64,000 nucleotides of DNA from Irineochytrium annulatum (Eukaryota; Chytridiomycota; Chytridiomycetes; Chytridiales; Chytridiaceae). The DNA lies in NCBI GenBank assembly GCA_027600665.1, contig JADGJL010000001.1:372001-436000 (forward strand), written 5' to 3'. Shown here piece by piece: positions 53,541 to 62,107 of this stretch. The position numbers were made by a program, and so were the translations under genes. Positions within the stretch are counted from its first letter, which is position 1, and every line of letters begins with the position of its first letter. The notes beneath the pieces were generated by a model. That model saw only the letters and a list, made by a program, of their open reading frames with translations. It searched no databases and was not told where the DNA came from.

Positions 53541-55067
53541 TTACTTGCTCAAGGCATGTTGAATTGACTCCAGCAGTTTCTTGATTCGGCCATCAGGCTC
53601 CAACTGAAAAGACGGAAGGAGCTCATCAATTCTTTGCTGAAACCGCTCAGGATCCTGTACACCAAGCTCTGCTCTTAACTCCAATTCTTCTTCGGAACCG
53701 TTATCATTCAGGATCATATTCAGAACGTCCGCTTTAAAAAATTCTCTTGGCGGAAGAATTAAAGCATTCATCAGGAACTGCAAAATAAAGAGATGCTTAT
53801 TGTTTTCCTGACTCGCCTTTTTCATGGCCTGCTTGTTGAACAAATTGATATATTTCTGCGCAAAGGCGACCCCTTTCATTCGGGAAGTCCCGATATGTAC
53901 GACCCCTTTCCAACGCAGATCAGCCACAGAACTAAGCCACCAGGCCGGTTCAATGGCCTGCTGCATACGATGCAGTACTTGGCGTTCAAACTGTGGCTCA
54001 AGGTGCATTCGCTGCTCATCCAAACATTTCCCTATGGTCTCGGCTTCAATTGCAGCGACCGTCATGCCTTGGCCATGGATCGGATCGAAGCTGCAAAATG
54101 CATCGCCAAGTACGAGTAATCCGGAGGGCCAATTCTCCATGAGTTCAAAATGTTGACGGACAGATTCGGAAATACGGTATCCCCGCGGTCCTTGAAAAGG
54201 CTCCAGCTGGTCTATCAACGCTATGTTATCATCCGAAGCAAACAGAAGCTTGATTTGTTCTTGGAATTCATCTGGATGGGTTGAAGGATATTCATCTCCT
54301 CCTGCGTTAAACAGTAATAGTCCAGCGATATCATTTTCAATGCGCCACAACATGCCTGCACGCATTCCTTGCGCAGGATCGGATTCTGTTATGACCGTTG
54401 CCCAGTTATTTTGAATAGAGGGTGGTATCTTATAATAGCGAGTGCTGTAACCAAGAGACACCTTTAGTACTTCCGGCTCAGGCACGGACAGCCCTATCTT
54501 ACCAAGCCATCTAATTAATTTGGAAGAACGTCCCGCAGCATCTATAACCATATCCGCTGCAAGCATTTCTTCCTGATGATCCCGGCCTCTTTCTTTGGTA
54601 TACACACCTGTAATGGAACGCTGATCTTCTGATGCCATTAATCCCGTAACTTCTGTATTCGTTAAAAAGCTTATATGATCTATGTTCCGGACTCGCTGAC
54701 GCAGTACCCATTCCAGCAAGGCTCTACTGCTCGATGCAATTTTGAATGAGGAAGCAGCATTCGCCTTATTCACTAATGTACCGTAGCGATTGGCAATCAC
54801 AACTTTCTCTTCCTGTGAAGGAATGGCGCCAAGTGCGACCAATTCATCATTGTATCCGGGAAAGTAATGTTCCAAAATGAGTCCGCCGCGCGGTAATACA
54901 CGATGTGGATGAAAGGATTGTGGCACACCCTGCCGATTCGCCGGCTCAGAAGGCAATTCATCTCGCTCAATGATACATACTTCATCATAATAATCAGATA
55001 ACATCCTTGCAGTGATTAACCCTGCAATACCTGCCCCAATTACTACAGCTTTTTTCATGTCGGACAT
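53541..55067 (-). CDS. FAD-dependent monooxygenase/oxidoreductase
   Basis: A 508-residue flavoprotein. The Rossmann FAD motif is VVIGAGIAGLITARML with a following acidic IIERDE, and the second FAD motif is LVLGDAFCSFDPIHGQGM, as in group A flavin hydroxylases and halogenase-like or geranylgeranyl-reductase-like proteins. The region between (about 100-300) holds the substrate site; the C-terminal 100 residues are a helical extension. Substrate is unknown. GAGGATGAAG supports ATG 55067. A divergent TetR gene next to it suggests drug- or metabolite-inducible control. Confidence 0.82.
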   Translation of the reverse strand: MSDMKKAVVIGAGIAGLITARMLSDYYDEVCIIERDELPSEPANRQGVPQSFHPHRVLPRGGLILEHYFPGYNDELVALGAIPSQEEKVVIANRYGTLVNKANAASSFKIASSSRALLEWVLRQRVRNIDHISFLTNTEVTGLMASEDQRSITGVYTKERGRDHQEEMLAADMVIDAAGRSSKLIRWLGKIGLSVPEPEVLKVSLGYSTRYYKIPPSIQNNWATVITESDPAQGMRAGMLWRIENDIAGLLLFNAGGDEYPSTHPDEFQEQIKLLFASDDNIALIDQLEPFQGPRGYRISESVRQHFELMENWPSGLLVLGDAFCSFDPIHGQGMTVAAIEAETIGKCLDEQRMHLEPQFERQVLHRMQQAIEPAWWLSSVADLRWKGVVHIGTSRMKGVAFAQKYINLFNKQAMKKASQENNKHLFILQFLMNALILPPREFFKADVLNMILNDNGSEEELELRAELGVQDPERFQQRIDELLPSFQLEPDGRIKKLLESIQHALSK

Positions 55068-55111
55068 CGCCACTTCATCCTCTCTAATCCATCATAATCC
55101 ATCCGTACTTG

Positions 55112-55199
55112 TAGCTATATCAAAAAATTACTTATAATACCAATATACACTCGAAATCTCCTATCAAGTAAGAATCAATATCAGGATACTATATAGCTA
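55112..55199. promoter_or_regulatory. Candidate paired operator in divergent region
   Basis: TAGCTATAT at 55112-55120 and its exact complement ATATAGCTA at 55191-55199 flank the AT-rich spacer between the monooxygenase and TetR genes. Each sits near one of the two start codons. Assignment as TetR sites is inference. Confidence 0.4.
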
Positions 55200-55223
55200 A
55201 ACTACAATAAGGAAATGATGTAG

Positions 55224-55793
55224 ATGAAAATGATTGGTAAAAAGGTGGATTTGAGAGTTACCCGAACTCATAAATTGTTAACAATGGCGCTACTCGATCT
55301 GTTATGCGAGAAAGGCCAGCTATTCAGCAACATCACGATTAATGAAATATGTGACAAAGCTATGGTTCACCGGACCACGTTTTACAAACATTTTAAGGAT
55401 AAATTTGCACTACTGTCCTCCACCCTAACTTGGGTCCTTCGGGATTATTTACAAATGAATGTTGAAGATCGACTACAGCAGCCTTTGCAAAGCGTATCTA
55501 AAATTTTGTTTGGCAATGTACTGGAGACCATCGTGCAGAACCAACAGAAGGATGGGAGCTTTAACAAATTTTTCATACATTTTATCGGAGAGATATTCAG
55601 AAGGGATTTTCTGGAATTGAAGAGAAGAGGTAAACAATTTTCACTTCCCATAGAACTGGTAGCCGAGTTTCACTCGGGGGTAATTCGTTTACTTGTGACG
55701 TGGTGGATACAACATTTCGAAGAAAATGTTACAGCAGAACAGATGGATGAATACTACTACCAACTGGTTAACGAGAACATTATGTTGGAATAA
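55224..55793 (+). CDS. TetR/AcrR-family regulator
   Basis: A 189-residue repressor-type protein. The N-terminal helix-turn-helix is THKLLTMALLDLLCEKG then ITINEICDKAMVHRTTFYKHF, typical of the group with a TetR_C_7-like ligand domain (DhaS/YbiH relatives). The remaining 120 residues are helical. The gene is divergent from the flavin monooxygenase with 156 bases between the two starts and is probably its local regulator. ATG 55224 follows AAGGAAATGATGTAG. Inducer unknown. Confidence 0.88.
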   Translation: MKMIGKKVDLRVTRTHKLLTMALLDLLCEKGQLFSNITINEICDKAMVHRTTFYKHFKDKFALLSSTLTWVLRDYLQMNVEDRLQQPLQSVSKILFGNVLETIVQNQQKDGSFNKFFIHFIGEIFRRDFLELKRRGKQFSLPIELVAEFHSGVIRLLVTWWIQHFEENVTAEQMDEYYYQLVNENIMLE

Positions 55794-55857
55794 CAAACAG
55801 CTCAACCTAAAATCAAGAGCTGATTTTGAGATGGAGCTGCATACTATTAGTCTTTAC

Positions 55858-56796
55858 CTACTTTAAAACAGTTTCGGAAGCCTGCACTGTCACCCTCGCA
55901 CGCTTTCCTTTTTTCAACCAGCCGCTCACCTTCTCATTCATCGCCAGCAGACCTGAAACGACCAGTACCACACCGATCCACGTAATCCAGCTGACATGCT
56001 CACCATAGACAACAGCGCCAAGCCCAACGGCGATGGGCGGTGAGATGTATAACCAGGTTGCCGGGAATAACGGATTGGTACGCGACATAATCCAGTAGAA
56101 CAGACTATGCCCCACCATCGAGCCGATGACCGTCAGATAGATCACCGACGAGACAGCAGGCACCCAGTCCAGAACAGACATATTCCACGATTCCGTTCCA
56201 GCAGAGAGCAGCGTTAGCAGCAATCCCCCGTACATCATCTGCACCGCATTAATGGCTACAGGACTAGCCTCCTTGAACTGATGAATGACCTTTTTGGAGT
56301 ACAATGCGCCTGCCGAATAACAGACTTCCCCCACCAATACCGCAATACAGCCCCACATGAACAGGGAACCTGCACCAAGCGATACACCTGGCAGCACAAC
56401 CAGAACCACACCGGTGAACCCGATTAGGCAGCCCACCATCATACGGGCAGATGTTTTTTGCCGTAACAGCGCCGTCTGCATTAGCATAATCATCAGCGGC
56501 CCTGTCGCTGACAAAATGGCACCCACACCCGAGCTCACATGCTGTTCAGCCCAATATAGTGTGGCAAAGGTGCCGAAGGTCAGACCCGCTCCCGTCAACA
56601 GCATCTCCTTGCGGAACAGCAGGGACCAGCTCACTTTGCCCTTCATCCACATCCATGCAAACATCAGCGCTCCCGCGATTACAAATCGCAGTCCAGCTGA
56701 CAGAAAAGGCGGCATGCCTGCCTCCACTCCAATTTTAATAGCCAGAAACGTTGTACCGAAAATAAGACACATGACTGTAAATGCAATACCCACCAT
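55858..56796 (-). CDS. EamA/DMT-family transporter
   Basis: A 312-residue protein with ten membrane helices made of two EamA repeats. FGTTFLAIKIGVEAGMPPFL begins the first repeat, and the second starts near VLVGEVCYSAGALYSKKV. Such proteins export amino acids, metabolites or drugs. The C-terminal tail is basic. AAAGGAG with 8 bases supports ATG 56796. It is divergent from a MocR-type regulator, a frequent pairing in which the PLP-binding regulator controls the exporter. Confidence 0.88.
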   Translation of the reverse strand: MVGIAFTVMCLIFGTTFLAIKIGVEAGMPPFLSAGLRFVIAGALMFAWMWMKGKVSWSLLFRKEMLLTGAGLTFGTFATLYWAEQHVSSGVGAILSATGPLMIMLMQTALLRQKTSARMMVGCLIGFTGVVLVVLPGVSLGAGSLFMWGCIAVLVGEVCYSAGALYSKKVIHQFKEASPVAINAVQMMYGGLLLTLLSAGTESWNMSVLDWVPAVSSVIYLTVIGSMVGHSLFYWIMSRTNPLFPATWLYISPPIAVGLGAVVYGEHVSWITWIGVVLVVSGLLAMNEKVSGWLKKGKRARVTVQASETVLK

Positions 56797-56917
56797 GAAA
56801 ACCACTCCTTTATCTGTTCTTCATCATATCTCATGGTCTACAGAACAGAATGAATAAAACAGAACAGTTATCGCCTATTAGCTGTTACAATAGAGTTCAC
56901 AAAGGAGTGTGAGCCGG

Positions 56918-58339
56918 ATGGGCAAAACCTTGATGATGACAGATAACAGTCTGAAATTATATGAGCAAGTCATCCATTATCTCGTTGTACGTATTGAAGC
57001 GGGAGAGTGGGCTGAACATGAAAAACTGCCATCTGTACGAAGCCTGTCCGAGCTGCTCGGCGTACATCGGCTGACCGTTTTCAAAGCCTATCAGGAGTTA
57101 AAGGAGCGTGGGAATGTTTATGTGAAGGACAAGTCCGGCTATTATGTCAGCCCAGCAACTCCATTCTCAGTAACCGATCAGGCGGATGATCCCGCCGTGT
57201 CTGCCTGGCTGCACTGGGACTCCCTCGCACGTGTACAATCGCTCGAAGCCGAATTCCAGTTTTCCAAATCATTGATTGATCCCGCCCTGCTTCCCAATCG
57301 GTATTGGGGAGAATTGATGCGTGAGCTGCTGGATCAATATCCACGTCTGCTCGGAACGTACTCCACGATTCAGGGAGATCTGGAATTGCGTAGTGCCATG
57401 GCAAGCCATCTGACAACCAAGGAACGCTTCTATCTCTCCGCAGACGAGGTGTTAATTACATCGGGTGCCCAGCAAGCGATTGACGTCATCTCGCGGACGC
57501 TGGTCAAGCCCGGAGATCGGGTCTTGATGGAACGGCCTACGTATGGACCGGCAATGGAAATTTTCCGCAAACAAGGTGCCCGGCTCATCTTCACCGACAT
57601 TCATCCCGAGGGTTATGATCTGGAGCAGATCGAACATCTGATGAAGAGTGAGAAGCCACGCCTCTTTTATATGACACCGACCTTTCAGAATCCAACCGGC
57701 ATGAATGTTCCAGTAGAACAGCGCAAACAGTTACCCGAACTTGCAGAACAGTACGGTTGTTTTCTGCTTGAGGACGACAGCACCTATGATATCTATTTTA
57801 AGGAGAAACCTCCTGCACCCATTTTCACCTATGACACCACGGGACACACCTTGTACATTCGCAGTTATAGCAAGTATGTTGCACCCGGGCTGCGGATTGC
57901 AGCCATCATATGCCGTCAGCGTTTCATGCCAGGACTACAGGCCGTAAAATCACTGACAGATAACGGATCGCCTCTCCTGAATCAGAAGCTTTTTCTCCGT
58001 TATTTTCAGTCAGAACGTATGCATCAGCATCTGTCCAAGCTGCGGACCGCCATTCAACTACGTATGGAAGTGATGGAACAATATCTGCTGGAAACGGACT
58101 GGACGTGGACCCGACCCGAGGGCGGACTCAACTTTTGGGTGGAGCTTCCGAAGGGCGTGGATACCGGAAGACTGCTTCACCGATGCATGGAACAATCCGT
58201 TGCCTTTGTACCCGGAACCGTATTCGATTCTTCGGATCATTCAGCCAGTCGCAAGCTGCGTTTGTCCTTCTCTTATGCACATGAGCAGCAGATTCGGGAA
58301 GGCATGAACAGGCTTATTACGCTAGCCAACGAAATGTAA
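56918..58339 (+). CDS. MocR-type GntR/aminotransferase-fold regulator
   Basis: A 473-residue regulator. Residues about 10-75 are a GntR winged helix (LPSVRSLSELLGVHRLTVFKAYQELK). After a linker, residues about 110-470 are a class I aminotransferase-like domain with TSGAQQAIDVISRTLVKPGD, TPTFQNPTGMNVPVEQR and the likely PLP Lys in YIRSYSKYVAPG. MocR proteins use PLP and amino-acid-like ligands to control adjacent genes; here the divergent EamA transporter is the natural target. AAAGGAG at 56901-56907 sets ATG 56918. It ends at a strong terminator. Confidence 0.92.
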   Translation: MGKTLMMTDNSLKLYEQVIHYLVVRIEAGEWAEHEKLPSVRSLSELLGVHRLTVFKAYQELKERGNVYVKDKSGYYVSPATPFSVTDQADDPAVSAWLHWDSLARVQSLEAEFQFSKSLIDPALLPNRYWGELMRELLDQYPRLLGTYSTIQGDLELRSAMASHLTTKERFYLSADEVLITSGAQQAIDVISRTLVKPGDRVLMERPTYGPAMEIFRKQGARLIFTDIHPEGYDLEQIEHLMKSEKPRLFYMTPTFQNPTGMNVPVEQRKQLPELAEQYGCFLLEDDSTYDIYFKEKPPAPIFTYDTTGHTLYIRSYSKYVAPGLRIAAIICRQRFMPGLQAVKSLTDNGSPLLNQKLFLRYFQSERMHQHLSKLRTAIQLRMEVMEQYLLETDWTWTRPEGGLNFWVELPKGVDTGRLLHRCMEQSVAFVPGTVFDSSDHSASRKLRLSFSYAHEQQIREGMNRLITLANEM

Positions 58340-58372
58340 AGTTTGATCTCCTTGAACATGAGCCACATCAAA

Positions 58373-58403
58373 AAAGTCGCCTTATGGCGACTTTACTTTT
58401 TTT
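58373..58403. terminator. Bidirectional intrinsic terminator
   Basis: AAAGTCGCC at 58373-58381 pairs with GGCGACTTT at 58386-58394, with T on the right and A on the left. It serves both the MocR gene and the convergent ABC operon. Confidence 0.9.
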
Positions 58404-58431
58404 ATACTTTCTATACGTATCCGCTCTGCGC

Positions 58432-59058
58432 TTAAAGGTCTTTTCTTGCAAACAAGCGAATCGTAATGAGATAGGACACAGAAAACAAGCCAATAATGCC
58501 TACGAAAACCAATGTCATTGTCGACGTGGTAATCACGCCCTTCTCGCTCGCCACACTCATAAGGTAAGCAACCGGTTGCGCCAGTATAATCATGCAGAGC
58601 ATAAAGATCGCATTGATGATGCCTGCCCCTTTTTTGCTAAGTCCGTAGAAAAGAGGCATGTATATGGAGACTAGCAAAAGCACCATACCTACCGAAATGA
58701 CAATATCCATTAGTGAAAAATTCGGTTTGTTCAGTTCAGGATAATTTAGCTTCACAAGCTTGTGAATTCCATACGAGGCGAGCACCCCGAATACTGTATA
58801 GATTATAGCAGAGAGGTACTTGGCTTTCACAATCTGTTTGCGGCTAATCGGGAGCGTAACCAAAAATTTATGATTATGGTTTTTGATATCAATCATGGTT
58901 GCCAGCATGACCGATCCAAAAGCTGTGTAGATGCCTACAAAATACATCGACATTTCACTCTTTGGTATAAATGCGAGACTAAACACCACAAGGTATAATC
59001 CAATCGTCCATAGCGAACTTTTCAGTACAATGAAGTCTTTACGAAGTAGATTAAGCAT
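58432..59058 (-). CDS. ABC-2 type transporter permease
   Basis: A 208-residue membrane protein with about six helices, beginning LNLLRKDFIVLKSSLW as in the YxlG/ABC2_membrane_5-like group, and containing FLVTLPISRKQIVKAKYLS, the usual cytosolic loop of these permeases. The start ATG 59058 has GGGAGG 9 bases upstream; the longer frame to 59229 lies inside the ATPase gene. It overlaps the ATPase by 8 bases. The cargo is unknown; relatives in GntR-ABC operons (YtrA-like) respond to cell-wall stress. Confidence 0.85.
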   Translation of the reverse strand: MLNLLRKDFIVLKSSLWTIGLYLVVFSLAFIPKSEMSMYFVGIYTAFGSVMLATMIDIKNHNHKFLVTLPISRKQIVKAKYLSAIIYTVFGVLASYGIHKLVKLNYPELNKPNFSLMDIVISVGMVLLLVSIYMPLFYGLSKKGAGIINAIFMLCMIILAQPVAYLMSVASEKGVITTSTMTLVFVGIIGLFSVSYLITIRLFARKDL

Positions 59059-59920
59059 ATTTGCGTCCTCCCTTCGCGGTAAAATAAATGAGGTCTTCCA
59101 ACGTAGGTCTTTGTAAAAGAGCAAGTCTGCCAAACAACTGTTCCGCCTCTGCCTTATGGTCCGACAACGCTTCAAAACCAACGGCTGTCTCGCGTATTCC
59201 AATGAAATGTTTCCGAATGTCGGAATCAAGCAGATCCATATCCCCTTTTACAATCGTATATCTTTCCAACACATCATCTTTGGCTTCATTAAACACCAGT
59301 TTTCCTTGATGAATAAACGTAATGTAGTCTGCAATACGTTCCAGATCGGTTGTAATATGCGTAGAGAAAATAATGGACCGTGTCTCGTCCTGTATCATAT
59401 CCGCAAGAAGATAGAGCAGTTCCCGCCTAAACACAGGATCAAGCCCAGATGTCGGTTCATCCATAATCAGCAGATCTGCTTCATGTGACAGAGCTACGGC
59501 AAGAGAAAATTTTATCTTCATGCCTTTGGAAAGATCCTGGATCTTCTTTTTGGGAGATAGTTCGAACTGATCCAGATAGCCATTAAACGCTTTATCGTCC
59601 CATTTAGTGTAGAAAGGAGCGATCATTTGTGTCATTTCACGGATTGTTAGATGCTCATAGTAAAAACATTCATCAGACACAATGCCAAGGCGTTGCTTGA
59701 TGTTAACTTCATGATTGGACATCTCGCTGCCCAATGTTCGGACACTTCCCTTATCGGGACCAATCAGCCCCGTGATCATTTTGATAATTGTACTCTTTCC
59801 CGCCCCATTGGGGCCAATGAGTCCTGTGATATATCCTTTTTTGACATCCAGAGATACATTATCCACTTTAAATAAGGGATACGTTTTGGTTACATTACGT
59901 AATTCGATGGCGTTCATCAT
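59051..59920 (-). CDS. ABC transporter ATP-binding protein
   Basis: A 289-residue ABC ATPase. Walker A is GPNGAGKSTIIKM, the signature region reads LSKGMKIKFSLA (common in this exporter group instead of LSGGQ), Walker B is LLIMDEPTSGLDP, and the switch His is in FSTHITTDLERIAD. The C-terminal 75 residues are an extension often seen in YtrB/EcsA-like proteins. It starts 2 bases after the GntR stop, whose GAG codons form its ribosome binding site, so the three genes are one operon. Confidence 0.9.
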   Translation of the reverse strand: MMNAIELRNVTKTYPLFKVDNVSLDVKKGYITGLIGPNGAGKSTIIKMITGLIGPDKGSVRTLGSEMSNHEVNIKQRLGIVSDECFYYEHLTIREMTQMIAPFYTKWDDKAFNGYLDQFELSPKKKIQDLSKGMKIKFSLAVALSHEADLLIMDEPTSGLDPVFRRELLYLLADMIQDETRSIIFSTHITTDLERIADYITFIHQGKLVFNEAKDDVLERYTIVKGDMDLLDSDIRKHFIGIRETAVGFEALSDHKAEAEQLFGRLALLQRPTLEDLIYFTAKGGRKYA

Positions 59921-59922
59921 GC

Positions 59923-60291
59923 TTACTCCTCCTCATACAACAATGTAAAGTGTTGGATTACATCCTGTGCACTCATACCCAGTTTTTTGCTCTCCCCAAT
60001 TACTTCGAGCATTTTCTCTTCTAATTGTTTCATCCGTCGCTCCCGAATAAAATCCTGATTGACTCCAGATACGAAGCTACCTTTTCCTACAACTGAATCG
60101 ATCAGCTTCTCCTTCTCCAGCTCTTCATAGACACGTTTAGTTGTAATAACACTGACTTGCAGATCCTTGGCGAGCTGCCTAATGGAAGGAAGACTATCTC
60201 CAGCAACCAATTCTCCGCTCAAGATGCTCTGTCTGATCTGAGTTAAAATCTGCATATAGATCGGATCGCTCGATGCGTTCGATATTAAAAT
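59923..60291 (-). CDS. GntR-family regulator, YtrA type
   Basis: A short GntR repressor with winged helix LPSIRQLAKDLQVSVITTKRVYEELEK (residues about 35-60) and a 40-residue helical tail, as in YtrA. The first ATG is at 60255, but YtrA proteins begin 12-14 residues earlier. The same frame upstream encodes SNASSDPIYMQILTQ and has GAGG at 60305-60302 before ATT codons at 60297 and 60291, so initiation at ATT 60291 (122 residues) is likely; no ATG, GTG or TTG exists there. It heads the ABC operon and should bind the palindrome at 60330-60374. Confidence 0.85.
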   Translation of the reverse strand: MLISNASSDPIYMQILTQIRQSILSGELVAGDSLPSIRQLAKDLQVSVITTKRVYEELEKEKLIDSVVGKGSFVSGVNQDFIRERRMKQLEEKMLEVIGESKKLGMSAQDVIQHFTLLYEEE

Positions 60292-60329
60292 GTTAATCTT
60301 TCCTCACCTCATTGATGTTGAATAGTTTC

Positions 60330-60374
60330 CGGTAGGTATAGTGTGTATATATAATATACACACTATACCTACCG
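60330..60374 (-). promoter_or_regulatory. 45-bp perfect palindrome, operator of the GntR-ABC operon
   Basis: Two exact 21-base arms (starting CGGTAGGTATA, ending CTATACCTACCG) flank a central ATA. The inner GTGTGTATA/TATACACAC resembles known YtrA sites. On the minus strand TTGACC at 60382-60377 with TATATT 18 bases downstream would be the promoter, so the operator overlaps it. Confidence 0.8.
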
Positions 60375-60447
60375 ATGGTCAATCTTTTTTCACATTATTC
60401 TCAATTCTGATTCGATCCATAGACATGGGCTGGCAAATCTGGACGAC

Positions 60448-60482
60448 AAAAAAGAGGACGTCAGTTTCCTGTTCGTCCTCTT
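60448..60482 (-). terminator. Intrinsic terminator after clpP
   Basis: On the minus strand AGAGGACG pairs with CGTCCTCT, followed by six T; a second hairpin AGCCCG...CGGGCT lies just before it. Confidence 0.88.
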
Positions 60483-60525
60483 GGTTAATCAAGCCCGAAA
60501 GGTCACATGACCCTCCGGGCTACTG

Positions 60526-61107
60526 TTATGAGCTGGATATGACTTTATCCACCAATCCATATTCGACTGCTTCAGCAGCAGTCAGGAAATAATCTCGATC
60601 TGAGTCCTTCTCAATCCGCTCAATCGACTGTCCTGTATGTTCGGCTAACAGCTTGTTAAGACGTTGACGATGTTGAATGATGCGGTTAGCATGAATCAGC
60701 ATATCCGACGCCTGCCCTCGCGTACCGCCATGTGGCTGATGGATCATGATCTCACTGTTTGGCAATGCCATACGTTTACCTTTTGTTCCACCCACCAGCA
60801 ATATTGTGCCAAAGCTTGCCGCCATACCTGTACAGATCGTGGAGATATCCGGCTTCACGAATTGCATCGTGTCATAGATCGAAAATCCCGCGGTCACCGA
60901 CCCACCAGGGCTGTTAATGTACATCTGAATATCTTTCTCCGGGTCCTCGGCAGTCAAAAATAACAACTGAGCCACAATGGCATTTGCCATCTGATCTTCA
61001 ATCTCCCCGGAAACCATAATAATTCGGTCTTTGAGCAAACGTGAATAAATATCATAACTCCGCTCACCACGAGCGGTCTGTTCCACTACATAGGGTACTA
61101 CATTCAT
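60526..61107 (-). CDS. clpP: ATP-dependent Clp protease proteolytic subunit
   Basis: A 193-residue ClpP with the full triad Ser98 (GMAASFG), His123 (IMIHQPHGG) and Asp172 (DRDYFLTA). It degrades proteins unfolded by ClpX, ClpC or ClpE. Compared with the canonical GMAASMGAFLLAAG-type segment it reads [14 protein letters not shown], so it may be a second paralogue rather than the main ClpP. AAGGAGG precedes the ATG. It begins 18 bases after the sigma-factor gene on the same strand, so the two are co-transcribed; a clpX gene is not adjacent. Confidence 0.95.
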   Translation of the reverse strand: MNVVPYVVEQTARGERSYDIYSRLLKDRIIMVSGEIEDQMANAIVAQLLFLTAEDPEKDIQMYINSPGGSVTAGFSIYDTMQFVKPDISTICTGMAASFGTILLVGGTKGKRMALPNSEIMIHQPHGGTRGQASDMLIHANRIIQHRQRLNKLLAEHTGQSIERIEKDSDRDYFLTAAEAVEYGLVDKVISSS

Positions 61108-61125
61108 GTGTGTCGCCTCCTTGGT

Positions 61126-61995
61126 TTAGGCAACCATGTTGACCGTGTACCCACCTCCATACGACATCGCATTCGTTCCGGAAGCGGCGTACCCGTACAT
61201 CACTGGCTGCATGGATGGAGACGGCAGAGTCTGCTGCAAAATGCTGCCGGCCACAGCCATCGGATCATCGGTCCGATTCAGGCACAGATCAATGATGCGC
61301 GCGGTATCTCCCGTGCGGAATGCCAGCAGATAGCTGCGCAGCTCCTGTTGATTGTCCTCCACTGCGCCCTCTTCATACTTCAATTCAGCGTCCGATTGTT
61401 CCAACCTGTGCCTCACCTCAGCTATGGCTGAACGGGCACGACTTAATGCTGCTTTCACAGCGCCTTCTGTCGTCTCCAGCATATCCGCAGTCTCTGCCGC
61501 CTTATAACCCATTAATTCACGCAATACATATATGGCTCGCTGCCAGGGTGGTAATTCACTAATTAATAACTGAACAGCAGATTCTAGCTCTTCAAAATGC
61601 TCTTCCTCTGCGAACTCTCGCATAACAGGCTTCAAGCCATCCAATATGGAATGCAATCTCTGTTGCTTCCGAAGCATATCAATCCAGCTGTTGCGAGCAA
61701 TTCGGATCAGATAAGCTTCCCAGTTCATCTCTTTCGTCGTCTCGGAAGATTGCACCGCCGTGGACGACAATACTTTGAGACAGGTATCCTGAACCAAGTC
61801 CTCGGTCTCGGGTACAGATCTGGTCAGGGATAAGCAATACGCATATAACGGACCCATCAGGTCGGTTAAGACGGCATGAATGTCCTGGTTAACTGGATGT
61901 CCGGCGATATCACCGGATTCCAGATCAGGTTTATTTTTTAGTTCATCCTCTTGTGGTCTGTTCATGCGGCAATTCACGGACTTCACAAAGGCCAT
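61126..61995 (-). CDS. Sigma-70-family (ECF-like) factor with C-terminal extension
   Basis: A 289-residue sigma factor. Region 2 is around LYAYCLSLTRSVPETEDLVQ and region 4 around LPPWQRAIYVLRELMGYKAAETADML with TTEGAVKAALSRAR. About 90 residues follow region 4 and end in a Gly/Tyr/Ser-rich tail (MYGYAASGTNAMSYGGGYT). Long-tailed ECF factors often use this extension in place of an anti-sigma protein, and no anti-sigma gene is adjacent here. The start has AAAGGGGGG 8 bases upstream. clpP follows directly. Confidence 0.85.
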   Translation of the reverse strand: MAFVKSVNCRMNRPQEDELKNKPDLESGDIAGHPVNQDIHAVLTDLMGPLYAYCLSLTRSVPETEDLVQDTCLKVLSSTAVQSSETTKEMNWEAYLIRIARNSWIDMLRKQQRLHSILDGLKPVMREFAEEEHFEELESAVQLLISELPPWQRAIYVLRELMGYKAAETADMLETTEGAVKAALSRARSAIAEVRHRLEQSDAELKYEEGAVEDNQQELRSYLLAFRTGDTARIIDLCLNRTDDPMAVAGSILQQTLPSPSMQPVMYGYAASGTNAMSYGGGYTVNMVA

Positions 61996-62107
61996 ATCGG
62001 GGGCCCCCCTTTGCTGGTTCCTGATTATTGTGACTCACACTATGTAAACGAAGAACCTCCTCCAAAGGATACGCTCTTCTAAAATCATTTTTTCCCTGCT
62101 CCCACTT

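Noticed and set aside
53283..53567. Plus-strand open frame of 94 residues
   Set aside because: It overlaps the minus-strand 59-residue gene, which has a far better ribosome binding site, and the end of the monooxygenase gene.
59051..59920. Unusual LSKGM signature in the ABC ATPase
   Set aside because: I first read it as a degenerate signature, but LSKGM is common in the YtrB/ABC-2 exporter group, so it is not notable.
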